Positions 26,946-35,875 of a DNA stretch of 64,000 nt are shown piece by piece. Each line of letters starts with the position of its first letter. The stretch's first letter is position 1. Origin of the DNA: Gp6-AA40 sp036274155 (GTDB taxonomy: Bacteria; Acidobacteriota; Vicinamibacteria; Vicinamibacterales; UBA2999); assembly GCA_036274155.1 (NCBI GenBank), contig DASUGH010000041.1:62001-126000 (forward strand), written 5' to 3'. The notes beneath the pieces were generated by a model. It was not told the DNA's origin. It saw only the letters and a program-made list of their open reading frames with translations, and searched no databases. A program made the translations under genes and the position numbers.

Positions 26946-29108
26946 GTGCTCGTCTACGCGACCACCACCTTCATCGGCGCCTTCCTCATGTTCGCCCTCG
27001 AGCCGATGGTGGCGAAGATGCTGCTGCCAACGCTCGGCGGTACGCCCATGGTGTGGAACACCTGTGTCGTGTTCTTCCAGGCCGCCCTGCTCTGCGGCTA
27101 TGCGTTCGCGCACGTGTTGCGGCGCCTCGCCACCCTTCGCGCCGCCGCCATTCTGCTGTTCCTGGCGGTCGTTGCCGGCTCGAGGCTGCCCATCGACTTC
27201 CCCCGCCCGCCGCAGGATCTCGACCACGCGACGACGTGGCTGCTGCTGCAGCTGCTGCCGTCGCTCGGACCGGTCTTTTTCGTCCTGGCCGCCGCCGGAC
27301 CGTCGGTGCAGACCTGGTTTTCACGTACAGGGATCGCCGGCTCCGACAACCCGTATGTCCTTTACGCGGCGAGCAACGCCGGCAGCTTCGCGGCGCTGCT
27401 CGCCTATCCGGCACTCGTCGAACCGATCTTCAGGCTCGCGAGTCAGAAAACCCTCTGGAGCGCGGGCTACGCGCTGCTGATCGCCTGCATCGCGGTATCC
27501 GCCTGGCTCGCCGCTCGCGCAACGTCCCCGCCGGGTACCGCAGATGCCGCCGCCGTGGCCACCGCTTCGCCTGCGGCGCGCGACCGACTCGTCTGGTTCG
27601 TGCTGGCGTTCATCCCCTCGAGCGTCATGCTCGGGGTCACCACGTTCATCTCGACCGACGTGGCCGCGGTCCCATTGTTGTGGATTGGACCGCTGACCAT
27701 TTATCTGTTGACGTTCGTGCTGGCATTCAGCGGAGGCGGCACGCGGCTGACCGAGGTGGCATCACAACGAATGGCGCTGCCGTTGAGCGCCGTGCTGTTT
27801 CTGATGCTCGCCGGCATCAGCTTCCCAATCGGCCCGACGGTGGCGCTGCACTTCATCACCTTCTTCGCCGTTGCGATGACGTGCCACGGCATGCTCGCGA
27901 GCCGCCGGCCGCCCGCGGCGCGTCTGACCGAGTTCTATCTCTGGATCGGCGCCGCCGGGGTCGCTGGCGGACTCTTCAACACGCTCGTCGCGCCGGTGCT
28001 GTTCAGAACGCCGGTCGAGTACCCGCTGATGCTCCTCTGCGCCGCGGCAGTACCCGCGCTTGGCGCGAGGCAGATGCCGACCGCGAAGGACGGGATCCGT
28101 ATCGCGCGCAACGCCGTCGCGCTCGGCGCCGTCGCAGTGATGGTTGTGATCGCAGCCGGCCACTGGCGGATCACAGGCGCCACCGCGCTCGTCGCCGGCG
28201 CCGGCACCGTCGTCGCGTTCTCCCGCAAGCGCGAGCCTCTGGCGTTCGCCAGTGCGTTCGCCGCCCTGTGGGCCGCGTCGTCGGTCCTGCCGGTGCAGGA
28301 GGCCCGGACCCTCGAGACCAGCCGCACGTTCTTCGGCGTGTATCACGTGATCGCCGACACGCACGGCCATCACTCGCTCTATCACGGCTCGACGCGGCAC
28401 GGCATGCAGGCCGTCGACCCGCCCACAGGCGAGCCGCTGACCTACTACCATCGCAGCGGCCCATTCGGCCAGGCGTTCTCGGCGCTGCCTGTCATGTCTT
28501 CGACGCCGCACGTCGCCGTCATCGGACTCGGCGCAGGCTCGCTGGCCGCGTACGCGCAGCCGCGGCAGCACTGGGTCTTTTACGAGATCGACCCCGAGAT
28601 CGAGCGGATCGCCCGCCGGCCCGACTACTTCACCTATCTCGAGCGATGCGGCGGCCGCTGCTCGGTCACCATCGGCGATGCGCGACTGTCGCTCTCCAGG
28701 CAGCCCGGCGTACGGTTCGGGCTGATCGTGCTCGACGCCTTCAGCTCCGACGCCATCCCGGTGCACCTCGTGACCGCCGAGGCCATAGACGAATACCTCG
28801 CGCACCTCGATGACGACGGCGTGATGATGTTTCACATCTCCAACCGCTACCTCGATTTGCAGCCTCTTCTCGCCGGACTCGGCGCCCACTCCGGATTGAC
28901 GGCATTCGGCCAGCTGCAGGTCGTGGGCGGCACAGGTAATGACGGCCGCTCCAGCGCGCAGTGGGTGGCGCTCGCCCGCAACCCGCACACCCTCGAACCG
29001 CTCGCCCACGACGAGCGTTGGAAGCGCCTCGACACGAGCCGGCCCCCGGAACTGGTCTGGACCGACGACTACTCGAACATTCTCTCCGTGCTCAGAGTCT
29101 GGAGGTGA
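26946..29108 (+). CDS. Membrane-embedded spermidine-synthase-like fusion protein
   Basis: A 720-residue protein starting at GTG 26946. About residues 1-470 hold some ten to twelve membrane spans (LVYATTTFIGAFLMFALEPMV, HVLRRLATLRAAAILLFLAV and so on). The C-terminal ~220 residues are a spermidine-synthase-type Rossmann domain: VAVIGLGAGSLAAYA, a following YEIDPEIERIA, GDARLSLSRQPG and LDAFSSDAIPVHLVTAEA. The aminopropyltransferase function is uncertain in these fusions. It is divergent from the methyltransferase gene, with about 150 bases between them. Confidence 0.88.
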   Translation: MLVYATTTFIGAFLMFALEPMVAKMLLPTLGGTPMVWNTCVVFFQAALLCGYAFAHVLRRLATLRAAAILLFLAVVAGSRLPIDFPRPPQDLDHATTWLLLQLLPSLGPVFFVLAAAGPSVQTWFSRTGIAGSDNPYVLYAASNAGSFAALLAYPALVEPIFRLASQKTLWSAGYALLIACIAVSAWLAARATSPPGTADAAAVATASPAARDRLVWFVLAFIPSSVMLGVTTFISTDVAAVPLLWIGPLTIYLLTFVLAFSGGGTRLTEVASQRMALPLSAVLFLMLAGISFPIGPTVALHFITFFAVAMTCHGMLASRRPPAARLTEFYLWIGAAGVAGGLFNTLVAPVLFRTPVEYPLMLLCAAAVPALGARQMPTAKDGIRIARNAVALGAVAVMVVIAAGHWRITGATALVAGAGTVVAFSRKREPLAFASAFAALWAASSVLPVQEARTLETSRTFFGVYHVIADTHGHHSLYHGSTRHGMQAVDPPTGEPLTYYHRSGPFGQAFSALPVMSSTPHVAVIGLGAGSLAAYAQPRQHWVFYEIDPEIERIARRPDYFTYLERCGGRCSVTIGDARLSLSRQPGVRFGLIVLDAFSSDAIPVHLVTAEAIDEYLAHLDDDGVMMFHISNRYLDLQPLLAGLGAHSGLTAFGQLQVVGGTGNDGRSSAQWVALARNPHTLEPLAHDERWKRLDTSRPPELVWTDDYSNILSVLRVWR

Positions 29109-29187
29109 TCGGCGGCGCGCGTTGGGACGATTGCCGGGAAGTGCCAACGTGTGAAAAGGCGCGACGCGTCCGCCACGAGCGGGCGAC

Positions 29188-29970
29188 ATGAGCAGACCCG
29201 CATCCACCGATACGCCGATCATGCAGGCTCGCCCGGCAGCCCTGACGATCCCGAGGACGAGCTCGTTCGTCATCGCTCTCCTGATCGCTTTCGTATTCGT
29301 CAGCGATGGGTCAGCCCAGATCAAACTGCCAGACTGGCTCAGGAAAGTTCCGGTGGCGGGCATTTCGGAAGCCGAGGCCGGACAGGGGATCAAGGAAGCG
29401 CTCGCGCAGGGCGTGACCCGTGCGGTGTTCAACCTGCACAGGACCGATGGATTCTTCGGCAGCAACTTCTACAAGATGCTGCTGCCGCCCGACTCGAGGA
29501 AGGCGGAGGGCACGCTTCGCCGCATCGGTCTCGGCGGTCAGGTCGACAAGGCCATCCTCGCGATCAACCGCGGCGCCGAGGATGCGGTGGGCACCGCGAG
29601 CCCCATCTTCACTCAGGCAATCAAGGACATGACCGTGACGGACGCGCTGGGCATCGTCAGGGGAAACAAGGATGGCGCGACCCAGTACTTTCGACAGAAG
29701 ACCTCTGCCGATCTGATCGCCGCCTTTGCGCCGTCGGTGAGAGCGTCCCTCGAAAAGACACACGCGACGAAGTACTACGGCGACATCGCCAACAACTACA
29801 ACCGCTTCCCGCTCGGGTCCGGGAAGATCGACCCCGACCTCACCTCCTATGTGGTGGGAAAGGCCGTCGACGCGCTGTTCGATCAGATCGCCAGAGAAGA
29901 GGCGAACATCCGCGCCAACCCCGTGGCGAGAACGACGGATATCCTCAAGAAAGTCTTCGGCGGCGGGTAA
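29188..29970 (+). CDS. DUF4197 domain-containing exported protein
   Basis: A 260-residue protein with a hydrophobic signal segment (about residues 28-45, FVIALLIAFVFVSDGSAQ) and a DUF4197 domain filling the rest: ISEAEAGQGIKEALAQGV, VDKAILAINRGAEDA, FTQAIKDMTVTDALGIVRG and the C-terminal DPDLTSYVVGKAVDALFDQIAREE. DUF4197 proteins are exported and of unknown function. The start ATG 29188 gives a 27-residue pre-signal leader; ATG 29221 is a possible internal start. Confidence 0.85.
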   Translation: MSRPASTDTPIMQARPAALTIPRTSSFVIALLIAFVFVSDGSAQIKLPDWLRKVPVAGISEAEAGQGIKEALAQGVTRAVFNLHRTDGFFGSNFYKMLLPPDSRKAEGTLRRIGLGGQVDKAILAINRGAEDAVGTASPIFTQAIKDMTVTDALGIVRGNKDGATQYFRQKTSADLIAAFAPSVRASLEKTHATKYYGDIANNYNRFPLGSGKIDPDLTSYVVGKAVDALFDQIAREEANIRANPVARTTDILKKVFGGG

Positions 29971-30038
29971 TCCACACGTCGGCGTACATTTTTCCATCGG
30001 CGGCATCGGCTGGAGCGCGCCGTGCCGATAATACCTGC

Positions 30039-31235
30039 ATGCTGCTGCCCACTCGCCTCGACGTACGCTTCGGGCTCCTGGCCTGCGGCGTGGCCATCGC
30101 AGTCGTGCTCGCTGGAACCGTGGCTCGAGCCGACGCCGATCAGGCGAAACAGTCGCGATCGTTCGGTCCTGACCGCTGTGGTCCGATCGACCCGACTTAC
30201 GTCCAGGTGACGAACGCAACCGGCGGACAGCCTCTTCCCCTCGCCCCCAGCGAGGTCGGCGCCACTGCCCCGCTCATGGCGGCATCCTTCGGCGCTGAGA
30301 CGGTGTTCTGGGCCTCGGCACGGCTCGCGTCGAGCGAGCAGACCATCACGATACCGGTGGACGGCGTGACCTCGCGCATCGCGTTCGTCCTGTCGACGGA
30401 CGGCTCGATTACGGAGATGTCGATCGCCCGTCCGGGTGAGAGGGCCCTCGCTGCTGGCGCCGGCGTCAAACCGATCCTCTTCGGGTGCGTGCGCGGCGTC
30501 GAAGTGGAGCGCCCGATGGCCGGCGAGTGGCAGCTCAAGGTGGCCGGCACCGGCACTTACTGGCTGGTCGTCCATGCGAAGAGCGCACTTGGACTGGACG
30601 ATGCGAACTTCGTGCAGGTGACGGGACGGCCCGGGCACGAAGGGCTCTTCGACATTCCGGGACAACCTGTCGCCGGGCGCCCGGCGACGCTGCGCGCGCG
30701 CATCACCCGAGAGGAGGTGAGCGACGCCACGTTCGACCTCGTGTCGATGGACGGGTCACACATCCAGGCCGCCGCCCTCTCTCCAGCGAGCGCGAACAGC
30801 ATCGAGGAGGAGTACGTGGGCGAAATCGCCCGCCTGCCCAACGTGCCGTTCCGCGTGCGTGTCAGCGGGCGAGACAGGACCGGCGCTTCCTATCAGCGCG
30901 TCTCGGGCGCCGCCTTTCACGCCGCGACGCTGGAAGTCATTGCGCCACAGACTGCCGCGCTGGTTCGCGGACAGCAGACACCGGTGACCGTGAGCGTAAG
31001 AAACGTCGGCGCGCCTGCGGACATGCAGATCGTCGCCGTCCTCGGCGCGGCGGTGCTGCGCGTCGAGCCAGCAAATCTCCGGCTGGGGACCAACGAGTCG
31101 CGAAACGTCACGGTATGGGCCAACATTCCGGCCAACTCCACATCGCCGGCCGAAGAGATCGTCGTCACCGCCGAGAGCCCTGCCGATCCGGCGGCGTCGA
31201 ACAGCGCAGTCGTCAAAGCGATAGTCGACCGTTGA
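30039..31235 (+). CDS. Secreted hemicentin/VWA-associated-type beta-domain protein
   Basis: A 398-residue exported protein, ATG 30039, with a signal segment LLACGVAIAVVLAGTVARA. No VWA domain with a MIDAS motif is present; instead residues about 95-280 resemble the beta-domain that follows VWA in hemicentin-like proteins (GTGTYWLVVHAKS, VSGRDRTGASYQRVSG). The C-terminal ~100 residues (VRGQQTPVTVSVRNVGAPADM, LRLGTNESRNVTVWANIP) form another immunoglobulin-like domain. Function unknown; adhesion or binding is plausible. The frame extends upstream through the DUF4197 gene but without coding character. Confidence 0.68.
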   Translation: MLLPTRLDVRFGLLACGVAIAVVLAGTVARADADQAKQSRSFGPDRCGPIDPTYVQVTNATGGQPLPLAPSEVGATAPLMAASFGAETVFWASARLASSEQTITIPVDGVTSRIAFVLSTDGSITEMSIARPGERALAAGAGVKPILFGCVRGVEVERPMAGEWQLKVAGTGTYWLVVHAKSALGLDDANFVQVTGRPGHEGLFDIPGQPVAGRPATLRARITREEVSDATFDLVSMDGSHIQAAALSPASANSIEEEYVGEIARLPNVPFRVRVSGRDRTGASYQRVSGAAFHAATLEVIAPQTAALVRGQQTPVTVSVRNVGAPADMQIVAVLGAAVLRVEPANLRLGTNESRNVTVWANIPANSTSPAEEIVVTAESPADPAASNSAVVKAIVDR

Positions 31236-31255
31236 TTCACCCTCGCCGCTGCATT

Positions 31256-31305
31256 CGCAGAACCGGGCTTCAGCTCGGTTCGACCTGTCGTCGCAGAACC
31301 GGGCG
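31256..31305 (+). repeat. Palindromic unit plus a half copy after the hemicentin-like gene
   Basis: TCGCAGA at 31256 is followed by ACCGGGC-TTCA-GCTCGGT (31263-31280), 20 bases after the stop. A second TCGCAGAACCGGGC at 31292 lacks its right arm. The sense matches the upstream gene. Confidence 0.78.
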
Positions 31306-31363
31306 AACAAACGACGTAAAAACAACCGCCGCCGATGTCACGTCTTATGGTGCGGCAGATGTC

Positions 31364-33892
31364 GTGATCCGTAGAGCTATCGATGTGGTCGCGGTTCTGG
31401 CGCTGACAACCGTCCCGGCGCTCGCGCAGGATGCAGCCCGTCAGACGGCCATTGCCGTGATGCCGAACGCCAGCGAAGCAATCACGCTCGACGGCGATCT
31501 CAACGACCCCGCATGGGTCTACGCCACACCGATCACCACGTTCCTGCAACGTGAACCAAGCGAAGGCGACCCGGCCACTTTCCGCACCGAGGCGCGCGTG
31601 GTCTTCGACTCCTCGGCCATTTACGTCGCCGTGCGGGCATTCGATCCGGAACCGCAGCGCATCATCGGCCTGCTGACGCGACGCGACAGCGAGTCCTCTT
31701 CCGACTGGGTGCAGGTCTTCATCGACTCGTACCACGATCGCCGGACCGCCTATCAGTTCGGCGTGAACCCAGCTGGAGTGAAGCAGGACGCCTACTGGTT
31801 CAACGACGGCCAGAGCGACGACAGCTGGGACGCGGTCTGGGACGTCGTCTCGAAGCGGCTCGACGACGGGTGGGCGGCGGAGTTTCGGATCCCGTTCTCG
31901 CAGCTCCGGTTCAGATCGCACGGCGACGGCCGCGTCGGCTTCGCCGTCGTCCGGACTGTCGCGCGTCTGAACGAGACGTCGTCGTGGCCGTTGTTGTCGA
32001 AGGGGGCGAGCGGATTCGTTTCCTCGTTTGGCGACCTCGCCGGCGTGACTCCCGGAGCTGCGTTGAAACGGCTCGAGCTCGCACCGTATGTCGTCGGAGA
32101 GGTGGCAACAAAGCCGGTCGAGGCGGGCAACCCGTTCCAGCGGACGCCGGACCCCGGGGCCAAGGCCGGTCTCGATCTCAAGTATGCGGTGACACCCGCG
32201 CTCAACCTGACGGCGACGGTCAATCCCGATTTCGGTCAAGTGGAAGCCGACCCGGCCGTGGTCAACCTGAGCGCGTTCGAAACGTTCTTCTCCGAGAAGC
32301 GGCCGTTCTTCATCGAAGGTTCCGGCACGTACCAGTTCGACTGCCGCGACTGCAGTCTCTTCTATACACGGCGCATCGGACGCGCGCCTCGAGGCGTTCC
32401 GCTGGTAGCGCCGGGCGGGTACACGTTTCAGCCGGCGGAGTCGACGATACTCGGTGCAGGCAAGCTGACCGGACGAGTCCGTGATTTTTCAGTGGGCGTG
32501 CTGACGGCGGTGACTCAGGAGGAGCGGGCCGATATTGCACTCGGCACGGATCGCTGGCGGGAAGTGATCGAACCGGGCACCCTTTATTCCGTTTCGCGCG
32601 CCAGGCGTGAGTTCAGCGATCAGTCGTCCGTGGGTTTCATCCTCACGACGACCAACAGGAAGCTCACGGAGTCGGTCTCGTTCCTCCCTGAATCGGCGGT
32701 GACCGGCGGCGTCGACTACGACTGGCGCCTCGGACGCCGATGGGGCCTCACAGGGTATTGGGCCGGCAGCACCGTCAGTGGCACCCCGGAGGCGATCACA
32801 CGACTCCAGCTCAGCACGGTGCACAGCTTTCAGCGGCCTGATGCCACCCATGTCGAGCTCGATCCGCTGGCCGAGAGCCTGCGTGGGCATTCGGGCATGG
32901 TGGCGTTCGGCAAGCTCGCGGGTGACCGCACCCGCGGGAACGTCAACGTCGGCTACAAGTCGCCCGGGTTCGACGTGAACGATCTCGGGTTCCAGCAGCG
33001 CGCCGACGAAATTCCGGAGAGCAGCTGGTTTCAAATCCGATGGAACACTCCAGGCAAATACAAGCGGAGCCTCAACCTCAACTTCAACCAGTGGTCGGCG
33101 TTCAACTTCGATGGCGATAGGCTGGACCTCGGCGGGAACGTCAACGCACACTGGCAGTTTCAGAACCTGTGGACCACCGACCTTGGCGTCAACGTCAGCG
33201 CCAGGCGGTTCGACGATCGATTGACGCGCGGCGGACCCGGCGGATACGAGGAACCTGCCTTCAGCAGCTGGCAGTCTATGAGCACGAACGATCGCCGCGT
33301 CGTCTCGTTCAACTGGAACTCTGCGTTCGGCGGGAACGTCGCGGGAGGGCGTTTCTTCGAGCTGGGCCCGGGTGTCGTAATACGTCCTACTCCATCGTTG
33401 TCGACGGAGCTGGGGCTGTTCTACAACCGCAACGTCGAAGACGCGCAGTGGGTCCGCGAGGTGAGAGACGCCGGCGAAACGCACTATGTGTTCGGACGCC
33501 TCGAGCAGGAGACGAGCTCGATCACCCTGCGGGTCAACTACACGATGACGCCCAACTTGTCATTGCAGGTCTACGCCCAGCCGTTCACGAGCTCTGGCGA
33601 CTACCTGAACTACAAGGAGCTGGTGGACGGGCGCGCCGAGGACTACGACCAGCGGTACGCCGCGTACGACTACCGCGGCGATGCGGATTTCAAGGTCCTC
33701 TCCTTCCGCACGACCAACGTGCTGCGATGGGAGTACAAGCGCGGGTCAGCGCTCTTCGTCGTGTGGCAGCAGGCCCGTGAAGACGTGGGAGTGCCGGGGC
33801 CGTTCGGATTCAGTCGCGATTACGGCCACACGCTCTCCGCCCCCGCCTCGAGCACACTGCTCGTCAAGCTTGCTTATTGGCTGAATCCGTGA
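31364..33892 (+). CDS. DUF5916 protein with CBM9-like N-terminal domain
   Basis: An 842-residue exported protein. The start taken is GTG 31364, which gives the signal VIRRAIDVVAVLALTTVPALAQ; a second GTG at 31385 is possible. Residues about 35-230 form a CBM9-like domain (ITLDGDLNDPAWVYATPI, AYQFGVNPAGVKQDAYW). The rest is the DUF5916 beta-barrel-like region (PDFGQVEADPAVVNLSAFET, FFSEKRPFFIEG, FYTRRIGR), ending in LLVKLAYWLNP as usual. The family is predicted to reside in the outer membrane and may handle polysaccharides or peptides, but no activity is proven. A minisatellite begins at its stop. Confidence 0.88.
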   Translation: MIRRAIDVVAVLALTTVPALAQDAARQTAIAVMPNASEAITLDGDLNDPAWVYATPITTFLQREPSEGDPATFRTEARVVFDSSAIYVAVRAFDPEPQRIIGLLTRRDSESSSDWVQVFIDSYHDRRTAYQFGVNPAGVKQDAYWFNDGQSDDSWDAVWDVVSKRLDDGWAAEFRIPFSQLRFRSHGDGRVGFAVVRTVARLNETSSWPLLSKGASGFVSSFGDLAGVTPGAALKRLELAPYVVGEVATKPVEAGNPFQRTPDPGAKAGLDLKYAVTPALNLTATVNPDFGQVEADPAVVNLSAFETFFSEKRPFFIEGSGTYQFDCRDCSLFYTRRIGRAPRGVPLVAPGGYTFQPAESTILGAGKLTGRVRDFSVGVLTAVTQEERADIALGTDRWREVIEPGTLYSVSRARREFSDQSSVGFILTTTNRKLTESVSFLPESAVTGGVDYDWRLGRRWGLTGYWAGSTVSGTPEAITRLQLSTVHSFQRPDATHVELDPLAESLRGHSGMVAFGKLAGDRTRGNVNVGYKSPGFDVNDLGFQQRADEIPESSWFQIRWNTPGKYKRSLNLNFNQWSAFNFDGDRLDLGGNVNAHWQFQNLWTTDLGVNVSARRFDDRLTRGGPGGYEEPAFSSWQSMSTNDRRVVSFNWNSAFGGNVAGGRFFELGPGVVIRPTPSLSTELGLFYNRNVEDAQWVREVRDAGETHYVFGRLEQETSSITLRVNYTMTPNLSLQVYAQPFTSSGDYLNYKELVDGRAEDYDQRYAAYDYRGDADFKVLSFRTTNVLRWEYKRGSALFVVWQQAREDVGVPGPFGFSRDYGHTLSAPASSTLLVKLAYWLNP

Positions 33893-34167
33893 CTCGGGGC
33901 TCGGGACTCGGACTCGGGGCTCGGGGCTCGGGGCTCGGGGCTCGGGATTCGGGGTTCGGGGCTCGGGACTCGGGGGCTCGGGATTCGGGGCTCGGGACTC
34001 GGGGCTCGGGACTCGGGGCTCGGGAGTCGGGCTCGGGACTCGGGGCTCGGGACTCGGGGCTCGGGACCCGGGGCTCGGGACTCGGGGCTCGGGACTCGGG
34101 ACTTGGGACTCGGGACTCGGGGCTCGGGGCTCGGGACTCGGAACTCGGGCTCGGGGCTCGGGACTGG
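33891..34167. repeat. 7-bp minisatellite (CTCGGGG/CTCGGGA)
   Basis: About 39 near-perfect copies of CTCGGGR, with occasional ATTCGGG variants, begin inside the stop codon of the DUF5916 gene and end about 60 bases before the Spy-like gene. The unit length of seven keeps all frames open, producing spurious GSGLGARD or PSPEPRV protein repeats. The order of G- and A-ending units is irregular, implying slippage. Confidence 0.92.
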
Positions 34168-34229
34168 GCATTGAGCCCGGATTCGACTCCGCCAACGAAA
34201 CCGCCGGGCCGGCTGTAATGTACCGGTAG

Positions 34230-34775
34230 GTGGCCAAAGACTGGGAACCCCGGCGCTTTCTCCAGCGGGCTGCGACGCCTTCGCGGTTTTACCTCGGAGT
34301 GCTCCTTCTGACCGTGCTGGCGGGCTTTGCTCAGCCAGGCTCCGCGTTCGCGCAGGATGGCGGCCCCACCGACGATGAGCTCGTCCGCCCGCTGGAAGTG
34401 CTGCGCCAGCAGCAGTCGGCGCTCGGTCTGACGCCGGATCAGCTCGGGCAGCTGGACAGGATTCAGGCCGGGCTGGCAACCGACAACGACCCGCTGGTCA
34501 GCGAGATGATGCGTCTGCGGACGGAATGGCAGCGGGAACGGCGAGCTGCCAGGAACGGGAGGCCGCCGGACGTGTCGCGCATCGAACGAATCCGGTCGGC
34601 CGCTCAGGATGTCAGAGGGCGCATCCAGGCCAACAACCGCACGGCCATGCAGAAGGTCAACCGGCTGCTGACGCCGGCGCAACGGAAACAGCTGCGCGGG
34701 ATCGTAGAGAAACGACGGCAGCAGAACCCAGGGAGAGGCGCCGGCCCCGCCACGAACGCGGGCCCCAGCCGTTGA
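34230..34775 (+). CDS. Spy/CpxP-like periplasmic protein
   Basis: A 181-residue protein from GTG 34230 with a signal peptide (about residues 20-42, YLGVLLLTVLAGFAQPGSAFAQ). The mature part is all-helical and charged, with two LTP-Q elements, LGLTPDQLGQLDRI and RLLTPAQRKQLRGI, typical of the Spy/CpxP periplasmic chaperone-sensor fold. It precedes an ECF sigma gene by four bases, so it may sense envelope stress for that sigma factor. TAATGT eight bases upstream could be a -10, making the transcript nearly leaderless. Confidence 0.72.
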   Translation: MAKDWEPRRFLQRAATPSRFYLGVLLLTVLAGFAQPGSAFAQDGGPTDDELVRPLEVLRQQQSALGLTPDQLGQLDRIQAGLATDNDPLVSEMMRLRTEWQRERRAARNGRPPDVSRIERIRSAAQDVRGRIQANNRTAMQKVNRLLTPAQRKQLRGIVEKRRQQNPGRGAGPATNAGPSR

Positions 34776-34779
34776 CTCC

Positions 34780-35409
34780 GTGGACAGCGTGTACCGGCTG
34801 GCCGTCAGGCGAGACGCGGGCATGAGGGTGCCGGCCCGGCAGGTTTCGCAGCTCCGGGAGGCAGACGAGGGCGAGGCGCGGCTGATTGACGCCGTCAAGG
34901 CGGGCGACGCCGCCGCCTTCGATGAGCTGGCGAATCGCCACATGCGCCGTGCGTTCAGCGTGGCGTACCGGCTGCTCGGCCAGCGGCAGGATGCTGAAGA
35001 CGTCGTCCAGGAGGCATTCCTGGCGGCGCTGGTCAAGATAGACACCTTCGAGCGCGGCCGTCCGTTCGGCCCGTGGCTGCTTCGAATCGTGGCGAACCGT
35101 GCGATCAACCTGCGCAAGGCACGAGCGCTGCGGCAGGCCGAGCCGATCCCGGACAGCATGGCCAGCGGCGGCGAATCGCCGGCGGAGGCCGCGCAACGAA
35201 GCGAGCTGCGACGCGAGCTGCGGCAGGCGCTCGCGCAGCTGCCCGAAGAACAGCGATGGGTCGTGGAGCTGTTCGAGATCGACGGGTTTACCGGTCCGGA
35301 GATTGCGGAAATGCTGGACATGGCCGAGGGCACCGTTCGCTGGCACCTGCACGGCGCGCGACAGACGCTGCGCACCGTGCTCGCCCATTTCGCCGTGAGG
35401 ACGCGATGA
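34780..35409 (+). CDS. ECF-type RNA polymerase sigma factor
   Basis: A 209-residue sigma-70 family factor from GTG 34780. Region 2 is RHMRRAFSVAYRLLGQRQDAEDVVQEAF (about residues 50-77), containing the -10-recognising helix; region 4 is LPEEQRWVVELFEIDGFTGPEIAEML, then VRWHLHGARQTLRT (about 150-200). Between them is only a short linker, as in ECF factors. It is four bases after the Spy-like gene and overlaps the next gene by four bases (ATGA), so the three form an operon of sensor, sigma factor and putative anti-sigma. Confidence 0.92.
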   Translation: MDSVYRLAVRRDAGMRVPARQVSQLREADEGEARLIDAVKAGDAAAFDELANRHMRRAFSVAYRLLGQRQDAEDVVQEAFLAALVKIDTFERGRPFGPWLLRIVANRAINLRKARALRQAEPIPDSMASGGESPAEAAQRSELRRELRQALAQLPEEQRWVVELFEIDGFTGPEIAEMLDMAEGTVRWHLHGARQTLRTVLAHFAVRTR

Positions 35410-35801
35410 ACGACGAGCTGTTCCGCCGGGACCCTGAGCTTGGCGCCGCACTCACCGATGTGAGCGCCGACCCGATGTCCGAGGACGTCGATTGGACCGG
35501 CCTGCGCGGCGCTATTGCTGCGCGTGCCTCGTTCGAGCTGGCGCGCCGGCGTTCGCAGCGCCGCCGCATGCGCATCGCGATTCCAGCCGGTCTCGCAGCA
35601 GGCGTCGCCTTCCTGGTGTTCCTGGCGCGCACGCCGGAGCGGGCAATCCTTCCCGCTGTGGACGGCACGGCTGGCGCCGAAAATTCGATCGATGAGCTGC
35701 TCGACGCCAATGTCTCCGACGTGCAGTTCCGTGCGCTGCTCTCGGGGGCCGGCAACGCGAACGAGCTGCTGTCGATTGCGGCGGCAGAGGGGCAGCCATA
35801 G
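35406..35801 (+). CDS. Putative single-span anti-sigma factor
   Basis: A 131-residue protein translationally coupled to the sigma gene (ATGA overlap). The N-terminal ~55 residues are polar and charged, one membrane span follows at about 56-76 (IAIPAGLAAGVAFLVFLA), and the rest lies outside. This topology and the gene position suit an anti-sigma factor. The HXXXCXXC zinc motif of the ZAS class is absent, so assignment is by context only. Confidence 0.62.
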   Translation: MNDELFRRDPELGAALTDVSADPMSEDVDWTGLRGAIAARASFELARRRSQRRRMRIAIPAGLAAGVAFLVFLARTPERAILPAVDGTAGAENSIDELLDANVSDVQFRALLSGAGNANELLSIAAAEGQP

Positions 35802-35875
35802 CACGGCTCAATGCTCAATGGCGAATGCCGAATGCCGGATGACGAGTCTTTCAGCAACCTCCTGAAGGCGGAAAC

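Noticed and set aside
30485..31363. Extension of the DUF5916 gene upstream to 30485
   Set aside because: The added residues are Arg-rich antisense-type sequence overlapping the hemicentin-like gene; a signal peptide starts at GTG 31364.
33877..34218. A Gly/Ser/Leu/Arg repeat protein encoded by the minisatellite
   Set aside because: A 7-bp unit without stop codons gives repeats in every frame; no start signal or conserved ends.
33864..35804. A very long minus-strand open frame antisense to the sigma and anti-sigma genes, with PSPEPRV repeats
   Set aside because: It is kept open by high GC and by the 7-bp minisatellite; the plus-strand genes have clear families and ribosome-coupled overlaps.
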